Both the position numbers and the translations under genes were made by a program. From positions 1-64,000 of the forward strand of contig JAEXGT010000073.1 in the NCBI GenBank assembly GCA_023450615.1: 64,000 nucleotides of DNA, given 5' to 3'. The DNA is from Pseudomonadota bacterium (GTDB lineage: Bacteria > Pseudomonadota > Alphaproteobacteria > Rhizobiales > Beijerinckiaceae). Each line of letters starts with the position of its first letter. The stretch's first letter is position 1. Positions 7,233-16,372 of this stretch are shown piece after piece. The notes beneath the pieces were generated by a model. The model was not told the origin of the DNA. It saw only the letters and a list, made by a program, of their open reading frames with translations, and did not search any database.

Positions 7233-10097
7233 TTACTGGCAGGCCTCGCACTCGGGATCGTCGATGGAGCAGGCCTTGCCCTCGGGCACCACGCTTGCCG
7301 GCATTGCAATGGGCATGACCTGCACGGCGTTGAGCTTGCCGTCGGTGCCCTTCAGCGTGGACTTCTCCACGTGTGTCGCCGATGTGGCGCGGAGGTAGTA
7401 GGTGGTCTTCAGCCCACGCTCCCAGGCCAGGCGGTACATGGAGTCGAGCTTCCGGCCGTTCGGGTTGACGATGTAGAGGTTCAGCGACTGCGCCTGGTCG
7501 ATCCACTTCTGCCGCCGTGCCGCGGCCTCGATCAGCCAGGCGGGATCGATCTCGAACGCTGTAGCGTAGAGCGCCTTAAGATCGTCCGGCACCCGGTCGA
7601 TGGAGGCAAGGCTGCCGTCGAAGTACTTCAGATCCGCGATCATCACCTCGTCCCACAGGCCGCGCTCCTTGAGCGCGTGAACGAGGGAGGCGTTCACCAC
7701 AGTGAAATCCCCGGACATGTTGGCCTTCACGAACAGGTTGCGGAAGGAAGGCTCGATGGACTGTGACACGCCGCAGATGTTCGAGATTGTGGCGGTCGGA
7801 GCTATGGCCATGCAATTCGAGTTGCGCATGCCGATGGTCTTCACCCGCCGCCGGAGGGTGTCCCAGTCCAGGGTCGAGGAAGCCTCGAGGGCGACACCGC
7901 GGGCATCGGTCAGGAGCTGGACGGAATCGATGGGCAGGATGCCCTTCGACCACAGGGATCCCTCGAAGCTCGGATAGCGACCCCGCTCGGCCGCCAGATC
8001 CACTGAGGCCGCGATGGCGTGGTAGGAAAGGACCTCCATGCTCTCATCGGCAAACTGCACGGCGCCATCCGAGGCATAGGGCAGCCGCAGCGTCTGGAGC
8101 GCGTCCTGGAAGCCCATGAGGCCCAACCCCACCGGACGATGGCGCAGGTTCGAGCGACGGGCCTCCGGGATGGTGTAGAAGTTGATGTCGATCACGTTGT
8201 CGAGCATGCGCATGGCGATGCGCACCGTGCGCTCCAGCTTGGCGCGGTCGAGGCCCCCTGCCGTCACGTGGCGGGCGAGATTGACGGAGCCGAGGTTGCA
8301 CACTGCCACCTCATCGCGTGACGTGTTCAGCGTGATCTCCGTGCACAGGTTCGAGGAATGCACGACGCCCACATGGCCCTGCGGCGAGCGGATGTTGCAC
8401 GGATCCTTGAAGGTGATCCAGGGATGTCCGGTCTCGAACAGCATGGTCAGCATACGCCGCCAGAGGTCGACGGCACGCACCTGCTTGAACACCTTGACCC
8501 CGCCCGCGGCCGCCTTGGCCTCGTAAGCCTCGTAGGCGGCCTTGAACGCCGGGCCGTAGAGGTCATGCAGGTCCGGGGTCTCGTCCGGAGAGAACAGCGT
8601 CCAGGTACCGACCTCCGCCACGCGCTGCATGAACAGGTCCGGCACCCAGTTGGCGGTGTTCATGTCGTGGGTGCGGCGGCGGTCGTCGCCCGTATTCTTG
8701 CGCAGATCGAGGAATTCCTCGATGTCGATGTGCCAGGTCTCGAGATAGGCGCAGACCGCGCCTTTCCGCTTGCCGCCCTGGTTGACGGCAATCGCCGTGT
8801 CGTTCGCGACCTTCAGGAACGGCACGACGCCCTGGCTCTCGCCGTTGGTGCCCTTGATGTGGGCGCCAAGACCGCGAACTGGGGTCCAGTCGTTGCCGAG
8901 GCCGCCGGAGTACTTCGCGAGCAGCGCGTTGTCCTTCACCGCCTTGAAGATGCCGTCGAGGTCATCGGGCACCGTGGTGAGGAAGCAGGACGAGAGCTGC
9001 GGGCGCGTCGTGCCGGCATTGAACAGGGTCGGCGTCGAGGCCATGAAGTCGAACGAAGACAAGAGGTCGTAGAACTCGATGGCCTTGGCCTCGCGGTCGA
9101 TCTCGCGCAGCGCCAATCCCATGGCGACGCGCATGAAGAAGGCCTGTGGCAGCTCGAAGCGGACACCCTCGACGTGCAGGAAGTAACGGTCGTAGAGGGT
9201 CTGGAGGCCAAGATACTGGAACTCCAGATCGCGCTCGGGCCTCAGCGCCGCGGCCAAGCGAGCCAGGTCGAAGCGGCAGAGCTCCGGATCGAGCTGCTCG
9301 GCCTCGATGCCCTTACGGACATAGGCCGGGAAATAATCGGCATAGCGGGTCGCCATCTCGGCATGGGTTGCCTGCTGCGATCCGCCATGAACGGCCGAGA
9401 GTGCCTCCTGGCGCAGGCTGTCGAGAAGCAGGCGGGCGCTGGCATAGGCATAGTTCGGCTCGCGCTCGATCAGGGTGCGGGCGGCAAGGACCGGAGCCTG
9501 GGCCAGTTCGTCTTCGGTGATGCCGTCATAGAGATTGCGCATCGTTTCGGTGAGGATCGCCTCCGCCGACACATCAGCAAGTCCCTCGCAGGCCTCGCAC
9601 ACAATCGCGGAGACCCGGGCCATGTCGAGAGGAACGCGCGTACCGTCCTTAATACGCATATGGAGGCTAGGTGCGGCTGGAACGACTTCGGGTACTGCCT
9701 TGGCCCGTTCCGCGGCCCGCTCCTCCCGATAGAGCACGTAAGCCCGGGCGACCTTCTGGTGTCCGGCGCGCATGAGGGCGAGCTCGACTTGGTCCTGCAC
9801 ATCCTCGATGTGGAAGGTCCGGCCCGCCTCGGCCCGGCGTGTCAGGGCGGATACGATCTCGCGGGTCAGGTTCTCGACGATGTCGTGCACGCGCCGGGAG
9901 GCAGCGGCCGAGGAGCCCTCGACGCCGAGGAAAGCCTTGGTGAGCGCAACGGCGATCTTGGTTGGATCGAAGGGCGTAACTGTGCCGTTGCGACGGATGA
10001 TCTGGTAATCCGGTTCCCGATGGGTGGCGCTAGCTGAGATGGATGGAGCCACCAACCCTGTGGGAGTGGCGTGATCGGCATGGAGGGAAGAGGACAT
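7233..10097 (-). CDS. nrdA: Ribonucleoside-diphosphate reductase, alpha subunit (class Ia)
   Basis: A 954-residue catalytic R1 subunit. Two ATP-cone-like regions lie at the N terminus (IIRRNGTVTPFDPTKI and a second starting MRIKDGTRVPLDMARV). The R1 barrel follows, with SSCFLTTVPD, KYSGGLGNDWTPVR, SNLCTEITLNTS and CNLGSVNLARH, and the protein ends with the redox pair CEACQ. Two in-frame ATGs exist, at 10124 and 10097. I prefer 10097 because GGGG lies seven bases before it and that site is sealed in a hairpin, as expected for translational control by the upstream cobalamin riboswitch. The adjacent nrdB completes the holoenzyme. Confidence 0.95.
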   Translation of the reverse strand: MSSSLHADHATPTGLVAPSISASATHREPDYQIIRRNGTVTPFDPTKIAVALTKAFLGVEGSSAAASRRVHDIVENLTREIVSALTRRAEAGRTFHIEDVQDQVELALMRAGHQKVARAYVLYREERAAERAKAVPEVVPAAPSLHMRIKDGTRVPLDMARVSAIVCEACEGLADVSAEAILTETMRNLYDGITEDELAQAPVLAARTLIEREPNYAYASARLLLDSLRQEALSAVHGGSQQATHAEMATRYADYFPAYVRKGIEAEQLDPELCRFDLARLAAALRPERDLEFQYLGLQTLYDRYFLHVEGVRFELPQAFFMRVAMGLALREIDREAKAIEFYDLLSSFDFMASTPTLFNAGTTRPQLSSCFLTTVPDDLDGIFKAVKDNALLAKYSGGLGNDWTPVRGLGAHIKGTNGESQGVVPFLKVANDTAIAVNQGGKRKGAVCAYLETWHIDIEEFLDLRKNTGDDRRRTHDMNTANWVPDLFMQRVAEVGTWTLFSPDETPDLHDLYGPAFKAAYEAYEAKAAAGGVKVFKQVRAVDLWRRMLTMLFETGHPWITFKDPCNIRSPQGHVGVVHSSNLCTEITLNTSRDEVAVCNLGSVNLARHVTAGGLDRAKLERTVRIAMRMLDNVIDINFYTIPEARRSNLRHRPVGLGLMGFQDALQTLRLPYASDGAVQFADESMEVLSYHAIAASVDLAAERGRYPSFEGSLWSKGILPIDSVQLLTDARGVALEASSTLDWDTLRRRVKTIGMRNSNCMAIAPTATISNICGVSQSIEPSFRNLFVKANMSGDFTVVNASLVHALKERGLWDEVMIADLKYFDGSLASIDRVPDDLKALYATAFEIDPAWLIEAAARRQKWIDQAQSLNLYIVNPNGRKLDSMYRLAWERGLKTTYYLRATSATHVEKSTLKGTDGKLNAVQVMPIAMPASVVPEGKACSIDDPECEACQ

Positions 10098-10104
10098 TCG
10101 GCAA

Positions 10105-10120
10105 CCCCAAACTGTTGGGG
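10105..10120 (-). promoter_or_regulatory. Hairpin sequestering the nrdA ribosome-binding site
   Basis: On the minus strand CCCCAA-CAGT-TTGGGG forms a 6-bp stem whose 3' arm is the GGGG just before ATG 10097. It lies between the cobalamin aptamer and nrdA, so it fits an expression platform that hides the ribosome site. The pairing is visible; the regulatory role is inferred. Confidence 0.5.
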
Positions 10121-10209
10121 GCATGGGCCGAGGAACGCAAAACGAGACCGCGAAGACGCGCGGTTCACCAAGCGATCCAACGGGGCACCCCGCCCGAGGA
10201 CATGATCGA

Positions 10210-10400
10210 CAGTTCTGGGCAGGTCTCCTGGCTTGCGGGTCGTCGCTTCCTGCCGGTCTTCCCGGTGATTACTCACCAGTGACGCTGGATGGCAGAAAAC
10301 TCGCCGCTCACAGTTGCGGGGGCAGCCCCGGATTCGCCTTTCGGCTCACCGGATTCCCTCTTAGCCTCGACTCATCGTCAAGGACCCATGAACTACCAGA
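10210..10400 (-). promoter_or_regulatory. Cobalamin (B12) riboswitch upstream of nrdAB
   Basis: Read on the minus strand, the leader contains the conserved landmarks of the cobalamin aptamer in order: GAGGGAATCCGGTG, the B12-box core GCCCCCGCAACTGTGA, a CACTGGTGAG-like segment and AGCCAGGAGACC. It ends about 110 bases before nrdA. Riboswitches of this class bind coenzyme B12 and usually switch the downstream gene off. In front of a B12-independent class Ia reductase, this suggests repression when B12 is available. The outer ends are approximate because the P1 pairing was not resolved by eye. Confidence 0.9.
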
Positions 10401-10585
10401 TATGGTGGATGGGGCGGATGAGGGCGTCAACATACAGAAGCTGGCATCGCCGACCTTTCCCCAGCGGATCGCTGTCGAAGTTAACGACAGCACTCTATGG
10501 AGAAGCCTGATCCACGTATGCCAAGCGTAGATTGACGCGTGTTCGCGGAAACCTCCTGCCCGTTGGAAGGCCGCCGGAACTGCGA

Positions 10586-11323
10586 TCATTGTCCAGAGAG
10601 AAGAAGCCGGGCGCCAGCGAACGTGAGAATTGCGGCGAGCACCCACCGGGTTGTCCTCTCCGACATCAATCGCAATCCGGCCCAAGTGCCGATGGACGCC
10701 CCGAGCAATGCGGCCGGGGCAAGGATAGCGGCATCCAGCGGAACTCTCTGCCCCGACGCGAGCACACCGGCGAGACCGATCACCGAGTTCGCGAGGATGA
10801 ATGGGGCTGAGATCCCGGCCGCCCGTTTCGGTGATGCCCATCCCAGAGTGATCAGCACAGGCGCGAGAAAGACGCCACCGCCCACGCCGGTGAGCCCTGA
10901 CAGGAAGCCTGCCGCGCCTCCCGCGATTCCGCCTGGGAGCAGTCTGGCACGGGCTGGATCGTCGCGGCCCGTGTCTCGCTTGAACACCATCAGTCCCGCT
11001 GCGGCAACAAGGGCGACCCCGGCCAAGATCAGATAAAGCTGATCCTCAAGAAAGAGAAATCCGCCGAGAAAGGCAGCCGGAAGTGCGGGAAGGCCAACCC
11101 GATGGAATAAGGCCCAATCCACGGCGCCGCCTTGGTGCAGACGCCAGGTTGCATAGCTCGCGGCAACGATGTTCAGGACGAGCGAGGTCGGCCGCATCTG
11201 CTCTACCGGATAGGCAAGGAACGCCATGACTGCAAGGAAGGCGGTGCCTCCTGACTGGCCCGCCGTTGCGTAAAGGAGCGACGCTCCGGCGATGAACGCT
11301 GAGGAAAGGACGAAATGGATCAT
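10586..11323 (-). CDS. TauE/SafE family sulfite/sulfonate exporter-like permease
   Basis: A 245-residue hydrophobic protein with roughly eight membrane spans. The duplicated half-repeat of the TauE/SafE (DUF81) family is visible: GTAFLAVMAFLAYPVEQMRPTSLVLNI... is cut here to its key part VEQMRPTSLVLNIVA, and the second half has AGFLSGLTGVGGGVFLAPVLI. Family members export sulfite, sulfoacetate or related anions, or act in uptake of organic sulfur compounds. No sulfur-metabolism gene lies beside it, so the substrate is open. Its stop lies about 185 bases upstream of the riboswitch start, and both are on the minus strand. Confidence 0.85.
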   Translation of the reverse strand: MIHFVLSSAFIAGASLLYATAGQSGGTAFLAVMAFLAYPVEQMRPTSLVLNIVAASYATWRLHQGGAVDWALFHRVGLPALPAAFLGGFLFLEDQLYLILAGVALVAAAGLMVFKRDTGRDDPARARLLPGGIAGGAAGFLSGLTGVGGGVFLAPVLITLGWASPKRAAGISAPFILANSVIGLAGVLASGQRVPLDAAILAPAALLGASIGTWAGLRLMSERTTRWVLAAILTFAGARLLLSGQ

Positions 11324-11738
11324 TCATCCCTTTATGGTGCGCCTCGATGCGTTCCCAAGGCGAAGGCTGCCAGCAAGTACGCGGTCCCTAATCCTGCTGA
11401 ACTCGGGTCTCAGGCTTTCGGAGCGTATCCGGGAAGTCGCTTCTTGGCACGAGGCGGAAGTAGAGCGAACTTCCGCTTCCCACCGGTTGCCGGACCTTAT
11501 TTCCATTGTCCCTGCAGCTCGGGACCAGCACTCCTCGGCCTCCACGCAAACGATGATTACGGTTAAGAAGGATCGAATCGGGTTTTCGGAAAAGTTCAAG
11601 CCCAGCTCATCGTAGGAAGACGCCGCCAACTCAATGGAATGAGCGAGACCACATGAAACCAAAATGTGCGTTAAGATGTGGGACACACCCAACCCAAACC
11701 GAAAATCTATATAGATCTTATGGGCTTATTCAGATGCG
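11324..11738. other. Intergenic region between the TauE-like gene and tRNA-Ser
   Basis: About 415 bases with no supported gene. Short open frames on both strands show no recognisable motif. An imperfect inverted repeat around CGGAAG...CTTCCG (about 11453-11478) and an AT-richer end toward the tRNA are the only structure noted. The promoter of the TauE-like gene should lie here. Confidence 0.3.
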
Positions 11739-11828
<90 letters not shown>

Positions 11829-12217
11829 AGCGCGACGCGATGGGTGTTTCGGCCCTGCGCATGCTCGCATGGTTCTCTAAGGCCGCAAAGCCGTTCCCGT
11901 CAACTTCCCCGCAGGCTGGATATCCACTTGAGGAGGGGCAGGGAGGCGAGGCTACACTGAGGCAACGGCCCAAATGAACCCGGCCAAGGGCTGAAAATGC
12001 TTCCTTATGACGTTAGGGTACGAGAGTTGGAGCCCGATAACATGCTGTATTTACGTCATTATTTCTCCCACTGAAACACCGTTAACATTTTGATAGCCTT
12101 GCGGTTGACAAGCGCGGCCATTTAACTTCCTTTTAAGGGGAGAAAAGCACTTTGGTTGGCTGTCCGGGGCAAGTTCTGACGCCGCCAGCGCAGTGCTCAA
12201 AGGGGATGCAGAACAAC
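11829..12217. other. Intergenic region upstream of rlpA
   Basis: About 390 bases without a supported gene. A TTGACA at 12105-12110 could be a -35 element for rlpA, but no convincing -10 sits at the usual spacing. The region becomes AT-rich from about 12000 on, consistent with promoters for the tRNA (leftward) or rlpA (rightward). Confidence 0.3.
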
Positions 12218-13240
12218 ATGCATTGTGAACGCGTTGAAGCGAAAAGCGGCCTGAAGGGCATCAAGTCTCTCAACTGCCAAGCTTTCATCCGTGTCGCCGG
12301 AGTCGCGGCCCTTGCCCTGACCGTTGCCAATTGCTCCTCGAATGTCCGAGGCGGGGTTGATTCCAAATATGGCGTTGCTCCCAGCCCGAGAGTTGTTGCT
12401 GGAGGCAAGGCAATCCCGAAGGGCGGCGGCCGCAACATGGTGGGCAAGCCCTATACGATTGCCGGACGCACCTATGTGCCGTCTGAGACGCCCCGCACTG
12501 TTGAGGGCCTCGCCTCTTGGTACGGTGCTAATTTCCACGGCCGCATGACGGCGAACGGCGAGATCTTCGACCGCGATTCGATTGCCGCGGCCCATACGAC
12601 GATGCCGCTCCCCAGCTATGCGCGCGTCACGAATCTTCAGAACGGTCATTCCATGATTGTCCGCGTGAACGATCGCGGCCCATTCCATGGCAATCGTGTC
12701 ATCGACGTTTCCGAGCGTGCGGCTTCCGCCCTTGGCTTCCACAGGGCCGGTACGGCCAAGGTTCGCGTCGAATATGTCGGGCGCGCCTCGACCAATGGCA
12801 GCGATGACCGCATTCTTCTCGCCAGCCTTCGCACGGACGGCCAGCCGGCAAGCCTGACCAATTCGGCTCCGACCATGATCGCCCAGGCGACGCCGCGTCC
12901 TGCGGCTGCGCCGCGTCAGGCCATCGGCATCAACAGCTACGAAGCTGAGGACGAATCCGGGCTCGAGGCCTCCGCGCCGGCTTCCCAGCAGGTTGCTTCG
13001 ACCGCTGTCCCGGTCCTTGGCAATGTCCCGCTGCCGCCCGAGCGTCCGTTCGATCTGGGCACGATCCCGGGCGCCAGCACTGTCAGCATGAACATGAGCT
13101 CTGCCGGGCCGAACGCTGTGCCTGCGTCTCGCCCTGTGGTTGCCGGCTTGTACTACGCCTCTCCCGAGCCCACGAAAGGCGGGTTCCAAAAGGCCAGCAG
13201 CTTCACGCCGCAGAACCAGTCGAAGTTCGTCCTGCGCTAA
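12218..13240 (+). CDS. rlpA: RlpA-like septal lipoprotein (DPBB domain)
   Basis: A protein of about 340 residues with a lipoprotein signal (ALALTVANC, lipobox cysteine) and a double-psi beta-barrel domain: GLASWYGANFHGRMTANGE, VTNLQNGHS, VRVNDRGPFHGNRVIDVS. RlpA proteins are septal lytic transglycosylases acting on denuded glycan. No C-terminal SPOR domain is evident; the C-terminal third is Ala/Pro-rich and low complexity. The start is uncertain: ATG 12206 lies directly against the AAAGGGG ribosome site, so ATG 12218 is preferred, although its spacing is a little long. It precedes a D,D-carboxypeptidase gene, a common alphaproteobacterial pairing. Confidence 0.85.
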   Translation: MHCERVEAKSGLKGIKSLNCQAFIRVAGVAALALTVANCSSNVRGGVDSKYGVAPSPRVVAGGKAIPKGGGRNMVGKPYTIAGRTYVPSETPRTVEGLASWYGANFHGRMTANGEIFDRDSIAAAHTTMPLPSYARVTNLQNGHSMIVRVNDRGPFHGNRVIDVSERAASALGFHRAGTAKVRVEYVGRASTNGSDDRILLASLRTDGQPASLTNSAPTMIAQATPRPAAAPRQAIGINSYEAEDESGLEASAPASQQVASTAVPVLGNVPLPPERPFDLGTIPGASTVSMNMSSAGPNAVPASRPVVAGLYYASPEPTKGGFQKASSFTPQNQSKFVLR

Positions 13241-13382
13241 GGGTAGTGGAAGGGTAGCCTGACTGGCCCGCCCTTCCTTTCAGCTGTGTGACGCCGCACA
13301 GCTTATCTTAACGTAACGTTGATTTGCCATTGACGCGCTACAGATTCAGGCTCTCCTAACGGAAGAGTCTGGATACCCTACG

Positions 13383-14594
13383 ATGCGTCAATTGATGTCT
13401 GCCCGTTACCTGAAAAGCGCCTTCCTGTCCCTTGGCTTGCTGGCCCTAGGCGCGATCCTGCCGCATGAGACACGGGCGCAGAATTTCCAGACAAGCGCCC
13501 CGACGGCGATCCTCATGGACGCCGACAGCCACGCCGTTCTATTCGAGAAAAATGCCGATGAGCTGACGGCGCCTGCCAGCATGGCCAAGACCATGACCGC
13601 GGAGGTCGTGTTCAACGAGATCAAGAATGGGCGGCTTTCCTTCGACAGCACCTTCGTGATCTCCGAGAATGCGTGGCGAAAGGGTGGAGGCGGCTCGGGC
13701 GGCTCATCCATGTTTGCCCAGGTGCACAGCACGGTCCGGCTGGAGGACCTGCTTCGGGGCCTTATCGTCCAGTCAGGCAACGATGCCGCCATCGCCATCG
13801 CCGAAGGTATCGCCGGAACCGAGGAGAACTTCTCCAGGCTCATGAACGAGCGCGCCAAGGCTATTGGCCTGACGAAATCCACCTTCCGCAACTCGACCGG
13901 ATACGGGCATCCGGAGCAGAAGACGACGGTCCGCGACCTTGCGAAACTCGCGATCTACATCATCGAAACCTATCCCGATCTTTACAAGATCTTCGGGGAA
14001 CGCGAGTTCACCTGGAACAAGATCCGCCAGCAGAACCGGAACCCGTTGCTGGCCATGGATATCGGCGCCGATGGCCTGAAGACCGGCAATATAGAGGAAG
14101 CGGGTTATGGCCTGATCGGGTCCGCCGTTCAGAACGGCCAGCGCCTTGTCGTCGTGGTCAATGGGCTCAAAAGCTCCAGGGATCGGGCCAATGAAAGCCG
14201 GAAGCTCGTGGATTGGGGCTTCAGGGCCTTCGAATCCCGAGAGCTTTTCGCACAAGGGCAGGTCGTCGGCGAGGCACAGGTCTTCGGGGGGAGCAAGCGT
14301 TCCCTCCCGCTTGTCTCCATGAAGCCTATTCGTGTACTGGTGCCCCGTGGAGAGAGCGAGCGCGTGACGGCTCGCATCATCTACACCGGCCCTCTGCAAG
14401 CCCCTGTTCAGAAGGGGACTGAAGTGGCCCGGATCCAGGTCAACCGAGGCGAGATGCAAGCGCTCGAAATGCCGCTTTATGCCAATGAGGACATTCAGGA
14501 GGGCACCCTGAGCCAGCGCGCTCTGGACGGCCTTCTGGAATTCGGAACGGGTTGGGTGCGGCGCGCCTTTTCGAGTCTCATCGAAAGAATTTGA
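13383..14594 (+). CDS. dacC: D-alanyl-D-alanine carboxypeptidase (PBP5/6 type)
   Basis: A 403-residue penicillin-binding protein with a cleavable signal peptide (hydrophobic core ending HETRAQ). The three serine-peptidase motifs are present: SMAK (nucleophile serine), SGND and LKTG. A C-terminal beta-rich PBP5-like domain follows, ending in an amphipathic helix (WVRRAFSSLIERI) that would anchor it to the outer face of the inner membrane. It trims the terminal D-Ala of peptidoglycan pentapeptides. Its TGA overlaps the ATG of tmk (ATGA), so the two are translationally linked. The exact paralogue (dacA/C/D) cannot be assigned. Confidence 0.9.
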   Translation: MRQLMSARYLKSAFLSLGLLALGAILPHETRAQNFQTSAPTAILMDADSHAVLFEKNADELTAPASMAKTMTAEVVFNEIKNGRLSFDSTFVISENAWRKGGGGSGGSSMFAQVHSTVRLEDLLRGLIVQSGNDAAIAIAEGIAGTEENFSRLMNERAKAIGLTKSTFRNSTGYGHPEQKTTVRDLAKLAIYIIETYPDLYKIFGEREFTWNKIRQQNRNPLLAMDIGADGLKTGNIEEAGYGLIGSAVQNGQRLVVVVNGLKSSRDRANESRKLVDWGFRAFESRELFAQGQVVGEAQVFGGSKRSLPLVSMKPIRVLVPRGESERVTARIIYTGPLQAPVQKGTEVARIQVNRGEMQALEMPLYANEDIQEGTLSQRALDGLLEFGTGWVRRAFSSLIERI

Positions 14595-15268
14595 TGGCAG
14601 GTCGATTCATTACGTTTGAAGGCGGGGAGGGCGCAGGCAAGTCGACCCAGATCACGCGGCTCAAGGAAAGGCTGGAGCAGCTCGGTCACCCGGCACTTGT
14701 GACGCGCGAGCCTGGAGGCTCGCCGCTGGCGGAGGAAATCCGCTCTTTCATCCTGTCGGGTCTCGCCAAGCCGCTCGGGCCTTTTGCCGAAGCTCTCATG
14801 TTCGCCGCCGCCCGAATCGACCATCTCGACAAGACCATCGTGCCGGCCCTGAAGGACGGGAAGACCGTCCTCTGCGATCGCTTCGCCGATTCAACCCGCG
14901 CCTATCAGGGCTCGTCAGGAGCCATCGATTCCTCCTTAATCGACGATCTCGAAAGAGTGGCCCTGGCCGGCACCAAGCCGGATCTCACCTTCATTCTGGA
15001 TCTTCCTGCTGAAGTTGGGCTCGCCCGGGCGGGAGAACGGCAGGCTCGAAAAGGCGAGGGCAGTGATCGTTTCGAGGATGAGGCGCTCTCCTTCCATCAG
15101 AATCTGCGTCTGGCTTATCTTGAGATTGCCAGGAACGCTTCTCAGCGCTGTGCCGTCATTAATGCCGATCAATCGGCGGATGAAGTCGAGGCGGCAATCT
15201 GGGCTACTTTGCGCGAGCGGATCCCCGAATTGACGGAACGTGCCGAAAGGCCTCTCGATGCCGCGTGA
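14594..15268 (+). CDS. tmk: Thymidylate kinase
   Basis: A 224-residue P-loop kinase that phosphorylates dTMP to dTDP. It shows the Walker A motif FEGGEGAGKST, the substrate motif TREPGGSPLAEEIR, the DRF motif in CDRFADSTRAYQG, and a lid region RAGERQARKGEGSDRFE. The start at 14594 overlaps the dacC stop by one base pattern (ATGA). It is followed with an 11-base overlap by holB, the usual tmk-holB pairing. Confidence 0.95.
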   Translation: MAGRFITFEGGEGAGKSTQITRLKERLEQLGHPALVTREPGGSPLAEEIRSFILSGLAKPLGPFAEALMFAAARIDHLDKTIVPALKDGKTVLCDRFADSTRAYQGSSGAIDSSLIDDLERVALAGTKPDLTFILDLPAEVGLARAGERQARKGEGSDRFEDEALSFHQNLRLAYLEIARNASQRCAVINADQSADEVEAAIWATLRERIPELTERAERPLDAA

Positions 15269-16322
15269 CGTTCAGGACGCCATTGAGCCGGATCAGCTGG
15301 ACGGCGCTCCCCATCCCCGCAATCAATTCGCCTTCTTCGGCCATGGGGAGGGGGAGGCGGCGTTCATCGAGGGCTTGCGCACAGGACGGCTCCACCATGC
15401 CTGGCTCATCGGCGGCCCGCAGGGAATCGGCAAGGCGACCCTCGCCTACCGGCTGGCCCGGGCCGTTCTTGATCCACAAAAGGCGAACGATCCGACGCTC
15501 GACAATCTTACCGTTTCCGCCGATGCGAACGTGGCCCGACAGGTTTCGGCACTGTCCCATCCTAATCTCTCGGTTCTCCGGCGGGCTCCAGCCACGGACA
15601 AGAAGGCCGCGTCTACGACCATCCCGGTGGATGCCGTCCGCAAGGCGTTGAACATGTTCGGATCCACCGCCGCCGATGGCGGCTACAGGGTCTGCATCGT
15701 CGACAGCGCCGAGGATCTGACCATTTCGAGCGCCAATGCGCTCCTCAAGGTGATTGAGGAGCCGCCGCCGCGCTCCTTGTTCCTCATCGTCAGCCATGCA
15801 CCTCAAAGGGTCCTGCCGACCATCCGTTCCCGCTGTAGGCGTCTGCTTCTGCGCCCCTTGGACGATGATCAGATCAAGGCCGCCATCCGCTCTCTGGGCG
15901 AGCCCTGGACGGATGTGCCGGGCGACCTGTTGGATCAGGCATTGCCTTACGGCGAGGGCTCGGTCCGGCGCACGCTCGAACTGCTGGATGCCGACAAGGT
16001 TGCTTTCATCGAGCAGGTGACACGTCTTCTCGAGGGGCTGCCGAGAGCGGATACCAAGCAGATCTACGCCCTTGCCGAGGGGCTCTCGAAGCGGGACGCC
16101 GACGACAGCTACGAGCTCGCGCTTGAAACCGTCGAACGATGGATTTCGGCGAAGCTCCATGAGCGGGCAGGGGCGGGGGCCGCACGCCTTGCGCCTTTGG
16201 TAGAGGTATGTGAGAAGATCGGCCGGACGGCTCGCGAGATCGACGTGTTCAATCTCGACCGCCGGCCCTTTATCCTGACGCTGTTCGACGATCTGGCCGA
16301 CGCGGTTCGCCGAACGGCTTAA
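15258..16322 (+). CDS. holB: DNA polymerase III subunit delta prime
   Basis: A 354-residue clamp-loader subunit. It contains the family features HHAWLIGGPQGIGKATLAYRLA (P-loop-like), the delta-prime signature SANALLKVIEEPP and the SRCRRL motif near residue 195. ATG 15258 is chosen because GAAAGG precedes it and it overlaps tmk by 11 bases; an upstream in-frame ATG at 15240 is possible. It is part of the replication clamp loader with DnaX and HolA, neither of which is in the window. Confidence 0.92.
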   Translation: MPRDVQDAIEPDQLDGAPHPRNQFAFFGHGEGEAAFIEGLRTGRLHHAWLIGGPQGIGKATLAYRLARAVLDPQKANDPTLDNLTVSADANVARQVSALSHPNLSVLRRAPATDKKAASTTIPVDAVRKALNMFGSTAADGGYRVCIVDSAEDLTISSANALLKVIEEPPPRSLFLIVSHAPQRVLPTIRSRCRRLLLRPLDDDQIKAAIRSLGEPWTDVPGDLLDQALPYGEGSVRRTLELLDADKVAFIEQVTRLLEGLPRADTKQIYALAEGLSKRDADDSYELALETVERWISAKLHERAGAGAARLAPLVEVCEKIGRTAREIDVFNLDRRPFILTLFDDLADAVRRTA

Positions 16323-16372
16323 GCTCGTATTTGAGCGCCGCGTCCGAGATTTCAGAGTTTTAAGGATTCGCC

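Noticed and set aside
12101..12140. Sigma70 promoter for rlpA from TTGACA at 12105
   Set aside because: No acceptable -10 hexamer at 16-18 base spacing; kept only as a remark.
14936..15172. Small minus-strand frames inside tmk and holB
   Set aside because: Short antisense frames inside well-identified genes; no independent evidence.
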